In this document: positions 46,651 to 56,465 of the stretch, piece by piece | Layout of the letters: every line of letters starts with the position of its first letter | Numbering within the stretch: position 1 is the first letter of the stretch | Assembly: GCF_001687305.1 (NCBI RefSeq) | Contig: NZ_KV700385.1 | Coordinates: forward strand, 62,001-126,000 | Direction of reading: 5' to 3' | Source of the DNA: Actinomyces vulturis | GTDB lineage: Bacteria; Actinomycetota; Actinomycetes; Actinomycetales; Actinomycetaceae | Length of the DNA stretch: 64,000 nt | The notes under the pieces: model-generated | Seen by the model: the letters and a program-made list of their open reading frames with translations, nothing else | Told to the model about the DNA's origin: nothing | Databases searched by the model: none | Translations under genes and position numbers: made by a program

Positions 46651-46698
46651 CACCCCGACTCCCCACATCACCAATATTCTGATGGGGGCGCCGGGGTG
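46651..46698 (-). terminator. Hairpin terminator after purH
   Basis: The outer arms CACCCCG and CGGGGTG and the inner arms CCCC/CATCA and TGATG/GGGG form a long stem with small internal loops, about 75 bp beyond the purH stop. Confidence 0.65.
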
Positions 46699-46771
46699 TT
46701 TGTTCACTCTGTTGAATGAATATATTGTCTCTAATCCTCCGGGCACGACTCACACCGAGCCCAACGCGGAA

Positions 46772-48484
46772 TCAGTGAGCGAAGTGGCGAGTACCAGTGA
46801 GGTACATGGTGATACCAGCCGTCTGGGCAGCAGCAATAACCTCTTCGTCACGGATAGATCCACCGGGCTGAACCACGGCCTTCACACCGGCATCAATCAG
46901 CAATTGAAGCCCGTCAGCGAAGGGGAAAAAGGCATCAGAGGCGGCGACGCTGCCCACGGCGCGCTGTTCAGGGGCATCGGAAAGAACATCCTCTGCGCGG
47001 GCACCGCCAGCAGAGGTGACCTGATCAGCCGCAGCATCACCTGTGGAGCGTCCACCTAAAGTATTGGCACGTTCCACGGCAAGTTTGCAAGAGTCCACGC
47101 GGTTCACCTGCCCCATGCCAACGCCCACGCTGGCTTCATCCTTCACGAGGAGAACGGCGTTGGATTTCACCGCGCGCACGGTGCGCCAAGCAAATTCAAG
47201 ATCCGCAAGAGTAGTGTCATCAGCGGCTTGACCTGCTACGAGAGTCCAGCCGTCAGCAGTGTCACCGGGTGCGTCTACATCATCACGCATGTGGGCCACG
47301 GCACCACCGGAGATCAGTTTAAGTTCCACACCACCACGCTGGGGAGGCTGCACTTCAAGAACACGGAGATTCTTCTTGGTGGCCAAGACCTCTAGGGCTC
47401 CTTCATCGTATCCGGGCGCAATAACAACCTCGGTGAAAATGGGGGTAATTTGCTTCGCTAACTCCACAGTAACAGGACGGTTAACAGCAATCACGCCACC
47501 GAACGCACTCACAGGATCACATGCATGAGCCTTGCGGTGTGCGGTGGCTACGTCATCTGCCACGGCGATGCCACACGGATTAGCATGTTTGATGATGGCC
47601 ACGCAGGGACGTTCATGATCATAGGCAGCACGTAGTGCGGCGTCAGCATCCGTGTAGTTATTAAAACTCATAGCCTTGCCGTGGAGTTGGGTAGCGTAGG
47701 CAATTCCCTGACCGCTGCCATCGGTATACACGGCACCTGCCTGGTGGGGATTCTCCCCGTACCGCAGTACATGGGTGCGGGTCAGCACGGGGCGCAGTGC
47801 GGGGGCCAAGGGGCTAACCTCATCACTGTTCTCGACGCCGAATCCTGTCTCTTCCTGCGCAGCCATCCATCCAGCCACAGCAGCATCGTAATCAGCAGTG
47901 TGGGCAAATGCTTGGGCCGCGAGGCTGCGTCGCTGAGCAAGCGTAAATCCACCATTCGCAACTGCTTGAGCAACCTCACCATACTTCTCGGGGTTCACGA
48001 CCACGGCGACGCTCGGGTGGTTCTTAGCAGCTGCACGGACCATAGAGGGACCACCAATGTCAATCTGCTCAACGCATGCGTCAAAGGGAGCACCGGAGGC
48101 AACTGTATCGGTAAAGGGGTAGAGGTTGACCACAACAAGATCAATGGGTGTCACGCCCAGTTCATCAAGTTGCGCCACATGCTCAGCCTTACGGCGATCA
48201 GCAAGAATACCTGCGTGAATACGCGGGTGGAGAGTCTTCACCCGACCTTCAAGGCATTCAGGGAAACTAGTGACTTCTTCAACGCCAGTGACAGGCAGGC
48301 CTGCTGCGGCAATGGTGGCAGCGGTGGAGCCGGTTGAAACAATTTCCACACCAGCGTTTACCAACGCATCAGCCAATTCAACAAGTCCAGTTTTGTCATA
48401 GACACTAATCAAAGCGCGACGAATAGGAACCTGGTTAGGATTAATAAGACCTTCTGTAGGTACGTGGGCAGTGGGGACAGTCAT
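46772..48484 (-). CDS. purH: Bifunctional AICAR transformylase / IMP cyclohydrolase PurH
   Basis: PurH carries out the last two steps of purine synthesis, AICAR to FAICAR to IMP. The 570-residue protein has the N-terminal MGS-like cyclohydrolase domain ([43 protein letters not shown]). The C-terminal transformylase domain has [42 protein letters not shown] and [12 protein letters not shown] short variable insertion ([20 protein letters not shown]) precedes the last motif. AGGAG lies 6 nt before ATG 48484. It is downstream of the DUF6350-PurN gene, 343 bp apart, so it may have its own promoter as well. Confidence 0.96.
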   Translation of the reverse strand: MTVPTAHVPTEGLINPNQVPIRRALISVYDKTGLVELADALVNAGVEIVSTGSTAATIAAAGLPVTGVEEVTSFPECLEGRVKTLHPRIHAGILADRRKAEHVAQLDELGVTPIDLVVVNLYPFTDTVASGAPFDACVEQIDIGGPSMVRAAAKNHPSVAVVVNPEKYGEVAQAVANGGFTLAQRRSLAAQAFAHTADYDAAVAGWMAAQEETGFGVENSDEVSPLAPALRPVLTRTHVLRYGENPHQAGAVYTDGSGQGIAYATQLHGKAMSFNNYTDADAALRAAYDHERPCVAIIKHANPCGIAVADDVATAHRKAHACDPVSAFGGVIAVNRPVTVELAKQITPIFTEVVIAPGYDEGALEVLATKKNLRVLEVQPPQRGGVELKLISGGAVAHMRDDVDAPGDTADGWTLVAGQAADDTTLADLEFAWRTVRAVKSNAVLLVKDEASVGVGMGQVNRVDSCKLAVERANTLGGRSTGDAAADQVTSAGGARAEDVLSDAPEQRAVGSVAASDAFFPFADGLQLLIDAGVKAVVQPGGSIRDEEVIAAAQTAGITMYLTGTRHFAH

Positions 48485-48827
48485 AACAGACTCCTGACAG
48501 TGGGCGGGTGATGATCAATCACCGAGGCGCCCAGGCGGGCGACGCCCCACGGTGTGGTCCACATCAGCCTATCTCATGCGTACCGCGCCAACTCCCCGGT
48601 GGTAGCCCACCCTCGCCAGTTGCCGACGCTATAACCAACTCTAACGTAGCTCTGAAAGCCTGTCAGCCGCGAACAACGCGGAGTGTTAGACGCCTCAGGA
48701 CGAACATTCCACACGGTTTTATGTCAATAAAATGCAGCAGAACAACGAGGTGATCTATCCCCATACAAATAACAAAACTTCAGTTATTTGCTCCCTGCAT
48801 CATGTCCGCAGGAATAGCTCATACGGT
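48485..48827 (-). other. Intergenic region purN-purH
   Basis: No gene or recognisable riboswitch is seen in these 343 bp. The length suggests a separate purH promoter, but I could not identify one with confidence. Confidence 0.4.
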
Positions 48828-50918
48828 TCACAAAGAACGTGCCAGGATGCCAACTTGTTCAATCAATTGAGGAGTTTCAGCTGCCTTGACGCGTGCAGTC
48901 AAAGATTCCTCAGTGTCACCGTCTTCGACAGGAACCTCAATTTGAGCAATGATTGCACCCGTATCAACGCCCGCATCTACCCAAAATAGTGAAGCACCTG
49001 TAACGGTTGCGCCTGCTGCCAACGCATCACGCACAGCGTGAGCACCGGGGAACTTCGGCAACAAAGAGGGGTGGGTGTTAATGATTTTGCCCTCGAACCG
49101 TTCAAGAAATGCCTGTCCCAAAATCTTCATAAAGCCGGCACACACAATAAGGTCTGGAGTGTACTTTTCAACGGCGTCAGCCAAAGCACCATTCCATTCG
49201 GCACGTGAGTTAAAGTCGCCCAATTCAGCGACAAAACACTCTACTCCCCTGCTTTCAGCATGATCGAGCGCAGGGCAGTCTTTATCAGCTCCTACGCCCA
49301 CAATAATTGCTCCATATTCAGGGTCGTCACAGGCATCAAGTAATGCCGCAAGATTGGAGCCGGTTCCACTGACTAAAACAAACAAACGAGTGGGGCCATC
49401 ATGATCTTTGCGGCGCTCATGAGAAATAGCGGAATCGACAGATGATGAAGCAACAGTAGAAGGTTCGGTGAGCACGTCAATGTCCTTGTTAGGTAAGAAA
49501 GAAGACGGTGAAGAATGAGTAGATCGTGGGGAAACGGCGTCGTTTTGCGAATCAACAGACGCTGGAACAGAGTGATGAACCGTACCCCTATGCGTCGAAC
49601 CTGACTGCGGACTCACCATATTCTTGCCATCTAAGTCAGCGCTCCCCATACCAACTAGATGAGCGAGCCAGGCTAGGACGCTTTTAAGAAAATGATGAGT
49701 CATAGGATGAGTAAGAAATGCCCCCGCAATCAGTCCCGCTGCCACTTCAAGGAGAACGAGTAACCCCACATAGGCAGTTCGCGGCCCCACCATCGCCATA
49801 CGTCCTGGCCCAATCGGACCAGATGCCAGGAGGGAAGCAACCGTGACACCCAACGAAACGAGCACAGTAGCCGTGGCGGTTGACGCCATCAGAGATCTCA
49901 TCGACAGGCCTCGAAGCATCTGGCGTTCCTTGACCACTACAGCAAGACTCATCGCACTCAACAGCACGGGAATAATCCAGTTCAACCACGTTGGCGGGCC
50001 AACGGGGCCGTCAGGCAAAATTCCAAAAATAGGCAAAGCAGGAACAGCACCTGCCACAACTTTTCCCGGTGAGAACACTGACCCAAGTCCCACGGAGAAA
50101 CCAGGACCTATCAACCATGATGCTGCCCAGATCACCATAGTGGGAAGCCAAGCGAGATGAAGAGCAAGCAAACCAATCCAAGAAAAGCCACTAACTGCAA
50201 GTGAATCCGTAATCCGGAGAATGCGATGAACACCGTTGATAATTCCGGCAACAAGCACAATGACAGAAGTTGCGGTCAGTAGAAAAAGAATCTGACGGGC
50301 GAGGTATGCGCCACGACTGAGCCATTGGTGGGAATGTCCCCATAGGGTTAATGTTTCACGCAGCGGGAAGGACCCACGAACAAGTGCGACCACGGCAGTC
50401 ATCATGGCAATAGTGATAGGGACAGGCCATGTCCGAGCCGGTACGGGAGCCCACAAGCACACAATCGACGCGGTGACGGAGGCCGACAGAGCAACCCACA
50501 CACTCATCAGCACTCCGCAATTTTTCAACGTGCCCATACGATGCCACGTCCACCACGTGTGCAGCGCCGTGACGGTCAGCATAGGTAAAGCAAGCAGGCC
50601 GTGTGCGGATCCTGCTGAACCGATTCCTCCGCCCCAGCCCAGCATCCACAGGCCAATCCCGGTCGACATCGCACTAGAGATCCCTAATGCTGCTGCCGCA
50701 TCATGGGGTAGGGCAGCCAAATAGGTGACGATGGTCAAAGCGCCCACGATAGCGACGGGGCCAATCACGCTTTCCACTCCCACACGCACTGCCCACGGCC
50801 AGGCATGAGGAATCCATGACTGGGAGTTGGGTGATGCAGTGTGAGGAGATGCTAACCCGGATGAGTTTGACGATGAGGATGTGCGCGACGTCCAACCGTT
50901 CACGCGTGGTCGCTTCAC
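48828..50918 (-). CDS. purN: Fusion of a DUF6350 membrane protein (PerM-like) and phosphoribosylglycinamide formyltransferase PurN
   Basis: One open frame of 696 residues encodes two proteins that are normally separate. Residues about 40-400 are a multi-helix membrane region whose position next to sucD and purN matches DUF6350/PerM (Rv0955 in M. tuberculosis, linked there to cell division). A Ser/His-rich linker (about 405-500) leads to PurN, which formylates GAR. PurN is shown by RLFVLVSGTGSNLAALLDAC, IVCAGFMKILG, NTHPSLLPKFPGAHAV and VDAGVDTGAIIAQIEV. No stop separates the halves. An internal GTG at 49475 with AAGGA 7 nt upstream would yield a 215-residue PurN, a normal size. The start is GTG 50918, 3 bp after sucD. 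Confidence 0.9.
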   Translation of the reverse strand: MKRPRVNGWTSRTSSSSNSSGLASPHTASPNSQSWIPHAWPWAVRVGVESVIGPVAIVGALTIVTYLAALPHDAAAALGISSAMSTGIGLWMLGWGGGIGSAGSAHGLLALPMLTVTALHTWWTWHRMGTLKNCGVLMSVWVALSASVTASIVCLWAPVPARTWPVPITIAMMTAVVALVRGSFPLRETLTLWGHSHQWLSRGAYLARQILFLLTATSVIVLVAGIINGVHRILRITDSLAVSGFSWIGLLALHLAWLPTMVIWAASWLIGPGFSVGLGSVFSPGKVVAGAVPALPIFGILPDGPVGPPTWLNWIIPVLLSAMSLAVVVKERQMLRGLSMRSLMASTATATVLVSLGVTVASLLASGPIGPGRMAMVGPRTAYVGLLVLLEVAAGLIAGAFLTHPMTHHFLKSVLAWLAHLVGMGSADLDGKNMVSPQSGSTHRGTVHHSVPASVDSQNDAVSPRSTHSSPSSFLPNKDIDVLTEPSTVASSSVDSAISHERRKDHDGPTRLFVLVSGTGSNLAALLDACDDPEYGAIIVGVGADKDCPALDHAESRGVECFVAELGDFNSRAEWNGALADAVEKYTPDLIVCAGFMKILGQAFLERFEGKIINTHPSLLPKFPGAHAVRDALAAGATVTGASLFWVDAGVDTGAIIAQIEVPVEDGDTEESLTARVKAAETPQLIEQVGILARSL

Positions 50919-50921
50919 GCC

Positions 50922-51857
50922 TCAGCCCTGAAGGGACAGATATAGTTCACGAGCAATCTCAGCGGTTTCGGTGGGGGTACGGCCTACACGAACACCCACA
51001 GCTTCGAGTGCTTCCTTTTTAGCAGCAGCAGTACCGGAAGAACCAGAAACAATGGCACCAGCATGGCCCATAGTCTTTCCTTCAGGAGCGGTAAAGCCTG
51101 CCACATAAGCGACAACAGGCTTGGTCATATTCTCAGCAATATAAGCAGCCGCTCGTTCTTCAGCATCACCGCCGATTTCACCGATCATTACCACGAGTTT
51201 GGTGTCAGGATCGTCTTCAAATGCCTTGAGCGCGTCAATATGAGTAGTTCCTACAACCGGGTCACCACCAATACCGATACACGTACTGAAACCTAAGTCA
51301 CGCAGTTCGAACATCATCTGGTAAGTCAGCGTGCCGGACTTCGATACCAATCCAAGTGGACCTTGCCCGGTAATGGTGGGAGGAGTAATACCCACGTTAG
51401 AACGTTCTGGGGAAATGATGCCCGGACAGTTCGGGCCGATGATCTGGACGCCCTTGGACGCCGCATAGGCACGCATCCACGTGGAATCATGGACAGGTAC
51501 ACCTTCAGTAATCACCACAACCAAACGTAAACCTGCATCAACCGCTTCAATAACAGCATCTTTAGTGAATGCCGGAGGCACAAAGATAACGGAGACAGTG
51601 GCGTCCAGTGCTTCCTTTGCTTCCTTCACACTGCCGTAGACGGGAACCTCAACAACTCCTGCTTTAACACCGCGTTCAACAGCGCTGGGACCCAGTGGTT
51701 CAACCTCGAAAGCAACACAGGTGCCTGCCTTGCGAGGGTTCACACCAGCAACAATAGTAGTTCCAGCACCCAGCATGCGACGGGTGTGCTTCTGCCCTTC
51801 GGCACCGGTCATACCTTGAACAATGACGCGGTCGGCTTCAGTAAGGAATACACTCAT
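50922..51857 (-). CDS. sucD: Succinyl-CoA synthetase subunit alpha
   Basis: SucD forms the active enzyme with SucC, interconverting succinyl-CoA and succinate with nucleotide triphosphate formation. The 311-residue protein has the CoA-binding Rossmann domain ([28 protein letters not shown]), [30 protein letters not shown] and the phosphohistidine loop [12 protein letters not shown]. It begins 3 bp after the sucC stop and is followed 3 bp later by the DUF6350-PurN gene, so the order sucC-sucD-DUF6350-purN is one operon, as in other actinobacteria. Confidence 0.96.
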   Translation of the reverse strand: MSVFLTEADRVIVQGMTGAEGQKHTRRMLGAGTTIVAGVNPRKAGTCVAFEVEPLGPSAVERGVKAGVVEVPVYGSVKEAKEALDATVSVIFVPPAFTKDAVIEAVDAGLRLVVVITEGVPVHDSTWMRAYAASKGVQIIGPNCPGIISPERSNVGITPPTITGQGPLGLVSKSGTLTYQMMFELRDLGFSTCIGIGGDPVVGTTHIDALKAFEDDPDTKLVVMIGEIGGDAEERAAAYIAENMTKPVVAYVAGFTAPEGKTMGHAGAIVSGSSGTAAAKKEALEAVGVRVGRTPTETAEIARELYLSLQG

Positions 51858-51860
51858 AAC

Positions 51861-53042
51861 TCAGGCCTCCTGGGCGATAGCAGTGACAACGTCGGCAGCG
51901 CCATCCATGGTTTCCACCACAGTGACGAGCGGATGATTAGCGGCCTGAAGAATCTCACGGCCACGCTCCACATTGTTGCCATCAAGACGAACAACGATCT
52001 GCTTGTTAAAGTCTGGCCCTAATTTACTGAGAGCTGTAACAATGCCTTCTGCGACGGTGTCACATGAAGTAATACCGCCAAATACATTGACAAAAATTGC
52101 TCGCACCTGTGGATCATCAGCAACAACTTCCAAGCCTGTGGCCATAACTTGGGCGGAGGATCCACCGCCGAGATCAAGGAAGTTAGCCGGACGCATATTA
52201 CCGTGACGATGGCCAGCGCCTTCCACCACGTCAAGGGTGCTCATCACAAGACCTGCGCCATTGCCTAGCACTCCCACTTCACCTTCAAGACGCACATAAT
52301 TCAAGCCTGCTGCACGCGCACGGGCTTCGCGCTCATCAGTGGCCTTGTTATCAACAAGCGCATCGTGTTCAGGATGACGGAAACGAGCATTGTCATCAAG
52401 GCTAACCTTGCCATCCAAGGCGAGAATACGGCCATCGTCTGCCAAAACAAGAGGATTCACTTCAACGAGAGTGGCATCTTCTTCAGTAAAGACTTCCCAC
52501 AGGCGCCCAATCACTTCAACGACGCCGTGAACAACGGTCTCATCATTGAAGCCCGCCTGGCTCACAATCGTACGAGCCACACTTTCAGTAAGACCTTCAA
52601 TGGGATCAATACCCACCTTGGCAAGAGCCTCTGGGCGTTCCTTGGCGAGGGTTTCAATATCCACCCCACCTTCAACTGAACACATTGCCAGGTATTGACG
52701 GTTGGCGCGATCAAGAAGGATGGAGAAATAGAACTCTTGAGCGATATCAGCGCCTTCACTGATCAACACTGTGTGGACCGTATGCCCCTTGATGTCCATA
52801 CCGAGGATGGCTTCTGCCTTTTCCCTGGCTTCCTCTGCCGTTCGGGCTAGTTTCACGCCACCAGCCTTGCCACGTCCACCGGTTTTGACTTGGGCTTTAA
52901 CCACCAGCAGGTCTGCACCCTGCCCAAGAAGTGTGGTTGCCGCCTGGAATGCTTCTTCTGGCGTGGTGGCCGTTTGTCCGGCCAGTACGGGCACGCCGTG
53001 GCTCCTGAATAACTCTCGTGCTTGGTACTCGTAGAGGTCCAC
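51861..53042 (-). CDS. sucC: Succinyl-CoA synthetase subunit beta
   Basis: The 393-residue protein is the ATP-grasp subunit that binds nucleotide and succinate. It starts GTG 53042 with MDLYEYQARELFRSHGVPV. It contains VVKAQVKTGGRGKAGGVKLA, VEVNPLVLADDGRILALDGK, FLDLGGGSSAQ, FVNVFGGITSCDTVA and VVRLDGNNVERGREIL. AAGGA lies about 11 nt upstream of the start. It leads the sucCD-DUF6350-purN transcript. The 366 bp between it and the divergent phosphofructokinase gene should contain both promoters. Confidence 0.96.
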   Translation of the reverse strand: MDLYEYQARELFRSHGVPVLAGQTATTPEEAFQAATTLLGQGADLLVVKAQVKTGGRGKAGGVKLARTAEEAREKAEAILGMDIKGHTVHTVLISEGADIAQEFYFSILLDRANRQYLAMCSVEGGVDIETLAKERPEALAKVGIDPIEGLTESVARTIVSQAGFNDETVVHGVVEVIGRLWEVFTEEDATLVEVNPLVLADDGRILALDGKVSLDDNARFRHPEHDALVDNKATDEREARARAAGLNYVRLEGEVGVLGNGAGLVMSTLDVVEGAGHRHGNMRPANFLDLGGGSSAQVMATGLEVVADDPQVRAIFVNVFGGITSCDTVAEGIVTALSKLGPDFNKQIVVRLDGNNVERGREILQAANHPLVTVVETMDGAADVVTAIAQEA

Positions 53043-53408
53043 GGGTTGACGGTCCTTCCCTCAAGGGTGGCAGGTCGAAGTAAGCCAAAAGATTGGCCCA
53101 AGGGTGAGCCTAACGCGATAACAACCAGCTCGTCATCTACTGATTCGGCCTGCCGTGAAGTCTGCCCAATTTCACTGCCCATAGGGTGCGCCGGCAGAAA
53201 CTAATGGAACTGCAAAAATGGCTGTCATCGTGTCAATCATTATTTTTTTCATGTAGAGAAACAGCACAACAATGAGTGCAATAAAAACACATTCATCCTC
53301 CCCGCCCGCAGCGAAATTGACCGAGAAAGGGGCCTTTAGTACCCCCAGTACTCACAGAAAGAAGGCAAAATAGGAGCCATGACTACCCCCTCCCAGGAAG
53401 GCGATCTG
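53043..53408. other. Divergent intergenic region sucC / phosphofructokinase
   Basis: This region contains no gene. The part nearest sucC is GC-rich and holds its Shine-Dalgarno, while the middle (53200-53300) is AT-rich and likely contains both promoters. CAAAAT at 53366-53371, 7 nt before ATG 53379, might be a leaderless -10 for phosphofructokinase. Confidence 0.4.
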
Positions 53409-55724
53409 ATGAGCGCTGAGGAAGAGAAAGTTCGTATTGGTGTACTGACCAGCGGCGGTGACGCTCAAGGCATGAACGCCGCTGTTCGTGCAGTCGTGCG
53501 TACCGCATTAAGGCTGGGGGCTCAACCCTACGCTGTTATGGAAGGCTGGGCAGGAGCCGTAGCCGGAGGAGATGGAATCCGCCCTCTCGAATGGGACAGT
53601 GTGGGAAACGTGCTATCCAAGGGGGGAACCGTCATCGGTACCGCACGTTCCAAGGAATTCCGTGAACGTGATGGCATGCGTACCGCAGCACGCAATCTCC
53701 TCGAACACGGCATCGACCGCCTCGTAGTCATTGGCGGTGATGGTTCACTGACCGGAACCAACGAATTCCGCCAACTCTGGCCAGAATTAGTAAGCGAACT
53801 CGTTGAACGCGGAGAAATTACCCAAGACGTAGCTAATGCTCACCCCGCGCTGATGATTGCCGGCCTAGTGGGCTCCATTGATAATGATCTCGTCGGTACT
53901 GACATGACTATCGGTGCAGACTCCGCTTTGCATCGTATCGTCGAAGCCATTGATGACATCTCCTCCACCGCAGCATCTCATCAGCGTACCTTCGTCGTAG
54001 AAGTAATGGGGCGCCATTGCGGTTACCTCGCTCTCATGGCCGCTGTAGCCGGTGGTTGTGACTATGTGCTTGTTCCCGAACTTCCTCCCACGGATGGTTG
54101 GGAAGATGAAATGTGCGCCAAACTCACCGCAGGCCGTAAAGCAGGACGCCGCGAATCCATGGTCATTGTGGCTGAGGGTGCTACCGACCGTGATGGAAAC
54201 CCCATCACTGTCAATGATGTCAAGGACATTCTTGCCGAACGTATGGGTGAAGACGCCCGCGTGACGATTCTTGGTCACGTCCAACGTGGCGGTAAACCCA
54301 GTGCTTACGACCGTTGGATGAGCACCCTGCTCGGTTATGCAGCTGTCCGCGAGCTTCTTGAAGCCGATCCCGAAAGCGAACCGCACATTATTGGTGTGCG
54401 TCATAACCGCATTGCCCGCCTTCCCCTCATGGAACATGTCCGCGCTACCCGGGCCGTGTCAGATTTCATTAAAGCCAAAGATTTTGAAGCAGCCGTCCAA
54501 GCTCGCGGAACATCCTTCGGAGAAATGCTCAACATCTTTGATGCGATGAGCACTCCCCCACAGTGTGACTGTGCCTGGGAAGAAGCCGACGAAGTGACAA
54601 CAGAAAGTTTTGAAGATCCCACTCGTCACCTCCACGAAGGTGCTCGCGTTGCCCTCATTCATGCTGGAGGATTAGCACCTGGCATGAATACCGCTGCTCG
54701 CGCCGCGGTGCGCTTAGGTATCGATCGCGGCTACACCATGCTCGGCGTTGATGGTGGATTCCCTGGTTTACTTGATGGCAACGTCAAACCACTGACCTGG
54801 GGTGACGTTGAAGGATGGGAAGACGATGGTGGCGCCGAACTCGGTACCCGCCGTGAAATCCCCACCGTAGAGCAGTTGTACGCGCTAGGTCGTTCCATTG
54901 AAAAGCATGAAATTGATGCTCTACTCGTCATTGGCGGTTTCAATGCCTACCTCGCCGCTCATGAGTTGGTCAAAGAACGCGACCGTTACCCTGCATTCAA
55001 CATTCCGATCGTGTGCGTACCCGCATCGATTGATAACAACCTGCCCGGCTCTGAGTTAAGCATCGGTACTGATACTGCACTGAACTCCGCCGTAACTGCG
55101 CTTGATGCCATCAAACAGTCTGCTTCGGCATCAAAGCGTTGCTTTGTCGCTGAAATCATGGGACGCCGTTGCGGCTATCTTTCTCTCATATCCGGTATCG
55201 CTGCTGGTGCCGAGCGAATCTACCTCAATGAAGACGGCATTAGTTTAGAGGCTCTCGCCCATGACACTGCACGAATGGTCGAATCCTTCGAAGAAGGCCG
55301 TCGCCTTTACCTGGTAATCCGCAACGAACGTGCCTCCGATCTCTACACAACGGACTTCCTGGGCCGCATCTTCGCTGAGGAGGGGCACGGCCTATACGAC
55401 GTGCGACAGAACGTCATCGGCCACCTCCAGCAGGGTGGAGACCCCACTCCCTTCGACCGTCTCATGGCAACCAAGTTGGTTAAAGAAGCCATTGATGTGC
55501 TCGCTTGTGAAATCGACAGCGGTACTCACGGTGGCCACTACGTGGGCATCGTCGAAGGCAAGATGAGTTGCCGCCCGCTCGAACGGATGACCGACGAACT
55601 TGATCTGGTCAACCGCCGTCCAAAAGAACAGTGGTGGTACGCCCTGCGCGGTGTCAACGCTGTCCTGGGGCAAGAAGGTGATGAGTTGGATCCGGATTTG
55701 CTTCCTCAGTTGCGTATTAACTGA
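53409..55724 (+). CDS. pfkA: ATP-dependent 6-phosphofructokinase, two-domain (eukaryote-like tandem) form
   Basis: The enzyme phosphorylates fructose 6-phosphate in glycolysis. ATG 53409 has AGGAAGG 7 nt upstream, giving 771 residues; ATG 53379 in frame is an alternative. The protein is two PFK domains in tandem. The N-terminal half keeps the catalytic set: GVLTSGGDAQGMNAAVR, IGGDGSLTG (Gly after GGD, the ATP-type residue), VGSIDNDLVGTDMTIGAD and EVMGRHCGYLA. The C-terminal half (from about ARVALIHAGGLAPGMNTAAR) has lost residues: IGGFNAY instead of IGGDGS and ASIDNN instead of SIDND. It is therefore probably regulatory, as in eukaryotic PFKs. Most bacterial PfkA proteins have a single domain of about 320 residues. 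Confidence 0.93.
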   Translation: MSAEEEKVRIGVLTSGGDAQGMNAAVRAVVRTALRLGAQPYAVMEGWAGAVAGGDGIRPLEWDSVGNVLSKGGTVIGTARSKEFRERDGMRTAARNLLEHGIDRLVVIGGDGSLTGTNEFRQLWPELVSELVERGEITQDVANAHPALMIAGLVGSIDNDLVGTDMTIGADSALHRIVEAIDDISSTAASHQRTFVVEVMGRHCGYLALMAAVAGGCDYVLVPELPPTDGWEDEMCAKLTAGRKAGRRESMVIVAEGATDRDGNPITVNDVKDILAERMGEDARVTILGHVQRGGKPSAYDRWMSTLLGYAAVRELLEADPESEPHIIGVRHNRIARLPLMEHVRATRAVSDFIKAKDFEAAVQARGTSFGEMLNIFDAMSTPPQCDCAWEEADEVTTESFEDPTRHLHEGARVALIHAGGLAPGMNTAARAAVRLGIDRGYTMLGVDGGFPGLLDGNVKPLTWGDVEGWEDDGGAELGTRREIPTVEQLYALGRSIEKHEIDALLVIGGFNAYLAAHELVKERDRYPAFNIPIVCVPASIDNNLPGSELSIGTDTALNSAVTALDAIKQSASASKRCFVAEIMGRRCGYLSLISGIAAGAERIYLNEDGISLEALAHDTARMVESFEEGRRLYLVIRNERASDLYTTDFLGRIFAEEGHGLYDVRQNVIGHLQQGGDPTPFDRLMATKLVKEAIDVLACEIDSGTHGGHYVGIVEGKMSCRPLERMTDELDLVNRRPKEQWWYALRGVNAVLGQEGDELDPDLLPQLRIN

Positions 55725-55740
55725 TCAGTAGCTCGTAATG

Positions 55741-55778
55741 TTGGGGGCGGCCAGGTATTCACCTGGCCGCCCCCCCAA
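55741..55778 (+). terminator. Terminator after phosphofructokinase
   Basis: Arms TTGGGGGCGGCCAGGT and ACCTGGCCGCCCCC (with extra C residues bulged) flank an ATTC loop, 17 bp after the stop. Confidence 0.8.
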
Positions 55779-55820
55779 GTCTTTCTGTGCACACTCCCCT
55801 GTTGTCTTTTCTCCCTAAGC

Positions 55821-56260
55821 ACACACCTTCAGCCTCCTCTTTTCCCCTGGGTCCACTCCCCCATTCTCCTTCTCCTTATTTCCCCAACGCGCACTCCGCC
55901 ACTCTCATCATTTCCTCCAGGTCTTCCATTCTCGCCACTTCCTCAGCACACACCTTCAGCCTCCTCTTTTCCCCTGGGTCCACTCCCCCATCATCTTTTC
56001 CCCTGGGTCCACTCCCCCATTCTCCTTCTCCTTATTTCCCCAACGCGACTCCGCCACCTTCACCATATCCTCAGCGCACACTCCGCTACCCTCACCATTT
56101 CCTCCGGTCTTCCATTCTCGCCACTTCCTCAGCACACACCTTCAGCCTCCTCTTTTCCCCTGGGTCCACTCCCCCATCCTCCTTCTCCTTATTTCCCCAA
56201 CGCGCACTCCGGAGCCCTCACCATTTCCTCCAGGTCTTCCATTCTCGCCACTTCCTCAGC
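55821..56260 (+). repeat. Pyrimidine-rich minisatellite, 127-bp unit
   Basis: Three units begin with ACACACCTTCAGCCTCCTCT at 55821, 55948 and 56134. Units 1 (55821-55947) and 3 (56134-56260) are both exactly 127 bp. Unit 2 is 186 bp because it carries an internal duplication of the CTTTTCCCCTGGGTCCACTC part (second copy near 55994) and of the CGCACACTCCGC...CTCACCAT part. Degenerate copies continue to about 56320. The plus strand is strongly C/T-rich. There are no spacers, so it is not a CRISPR. The unit is not a multiple of 3, so it is non-coding. Confidence 0.9.
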
Positions 56261-56465
56261 GCACACTCCGCCGCCCTCATCTTTCACTCATCCTCCGCTC
56301 TCACCCTTTCCTTTGGGTAGCCCCCCTACCTCTGGGGACTTTCTCCCCCTACCCGTCTCTCCACTGCAACTGGGGGAGCTTCAGCCGCACATCCTCCTCA
56401 CAGCAGTTTTGCTAAAGTTGGAGGACTAATTATGGGCCTCATCAACGACGATCAAGGAGCCCGGG

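Larger units (their letters stand above)
55725..56465 (+). other. Long intergenic region: terminator, pyrimidine-rich minisatellite, GH31 leader
   Basis: After the terminator at 55741-55778, almost the whole interval to about 56400 is C/T-rich on the plus strand and made of tandem repeats (see the repeat entry). A candidate -10 box TAAAGT at 56413-56418 and the Shine-Dalgarno AAGGAG before ATG 56466 close it. A 177-codon plus-strand frame across the repeats is not credible because the 127-bp unit is not a multiple of three. Confidence 0.7.

Noticed and set aside
48828-50918. The DUF6350-PurN fusion as a simple annotation error from a missed stop
   Set aside because: I followed the frame through the linker and found no stop codon. 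The linker has protein-like low complexity. A sequencing error cannot be excluded, but the fusion is what the sequence shows.
53409-55724. The double phosphofructokinase as an assembly duplication
   Set aside because: The two halves are strongly diverged in sequence, with different catalytic residues, so they cannot be a duplicated copy of the same read.
55821-56260. The repeat array as a CRISPR
   Set aside because: Units are long, directly adjacent and have no unique spacers, and no cas gene is present.
55787-56320. A 177-codon plus-strand frame through the minisatellite
   Set aside because: The 127-bp repeat unit is not a multiple of three, so successive copies are read in different frames and the peptide does not repeat as a coding repeat would. 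There is no ribosome-binding site.
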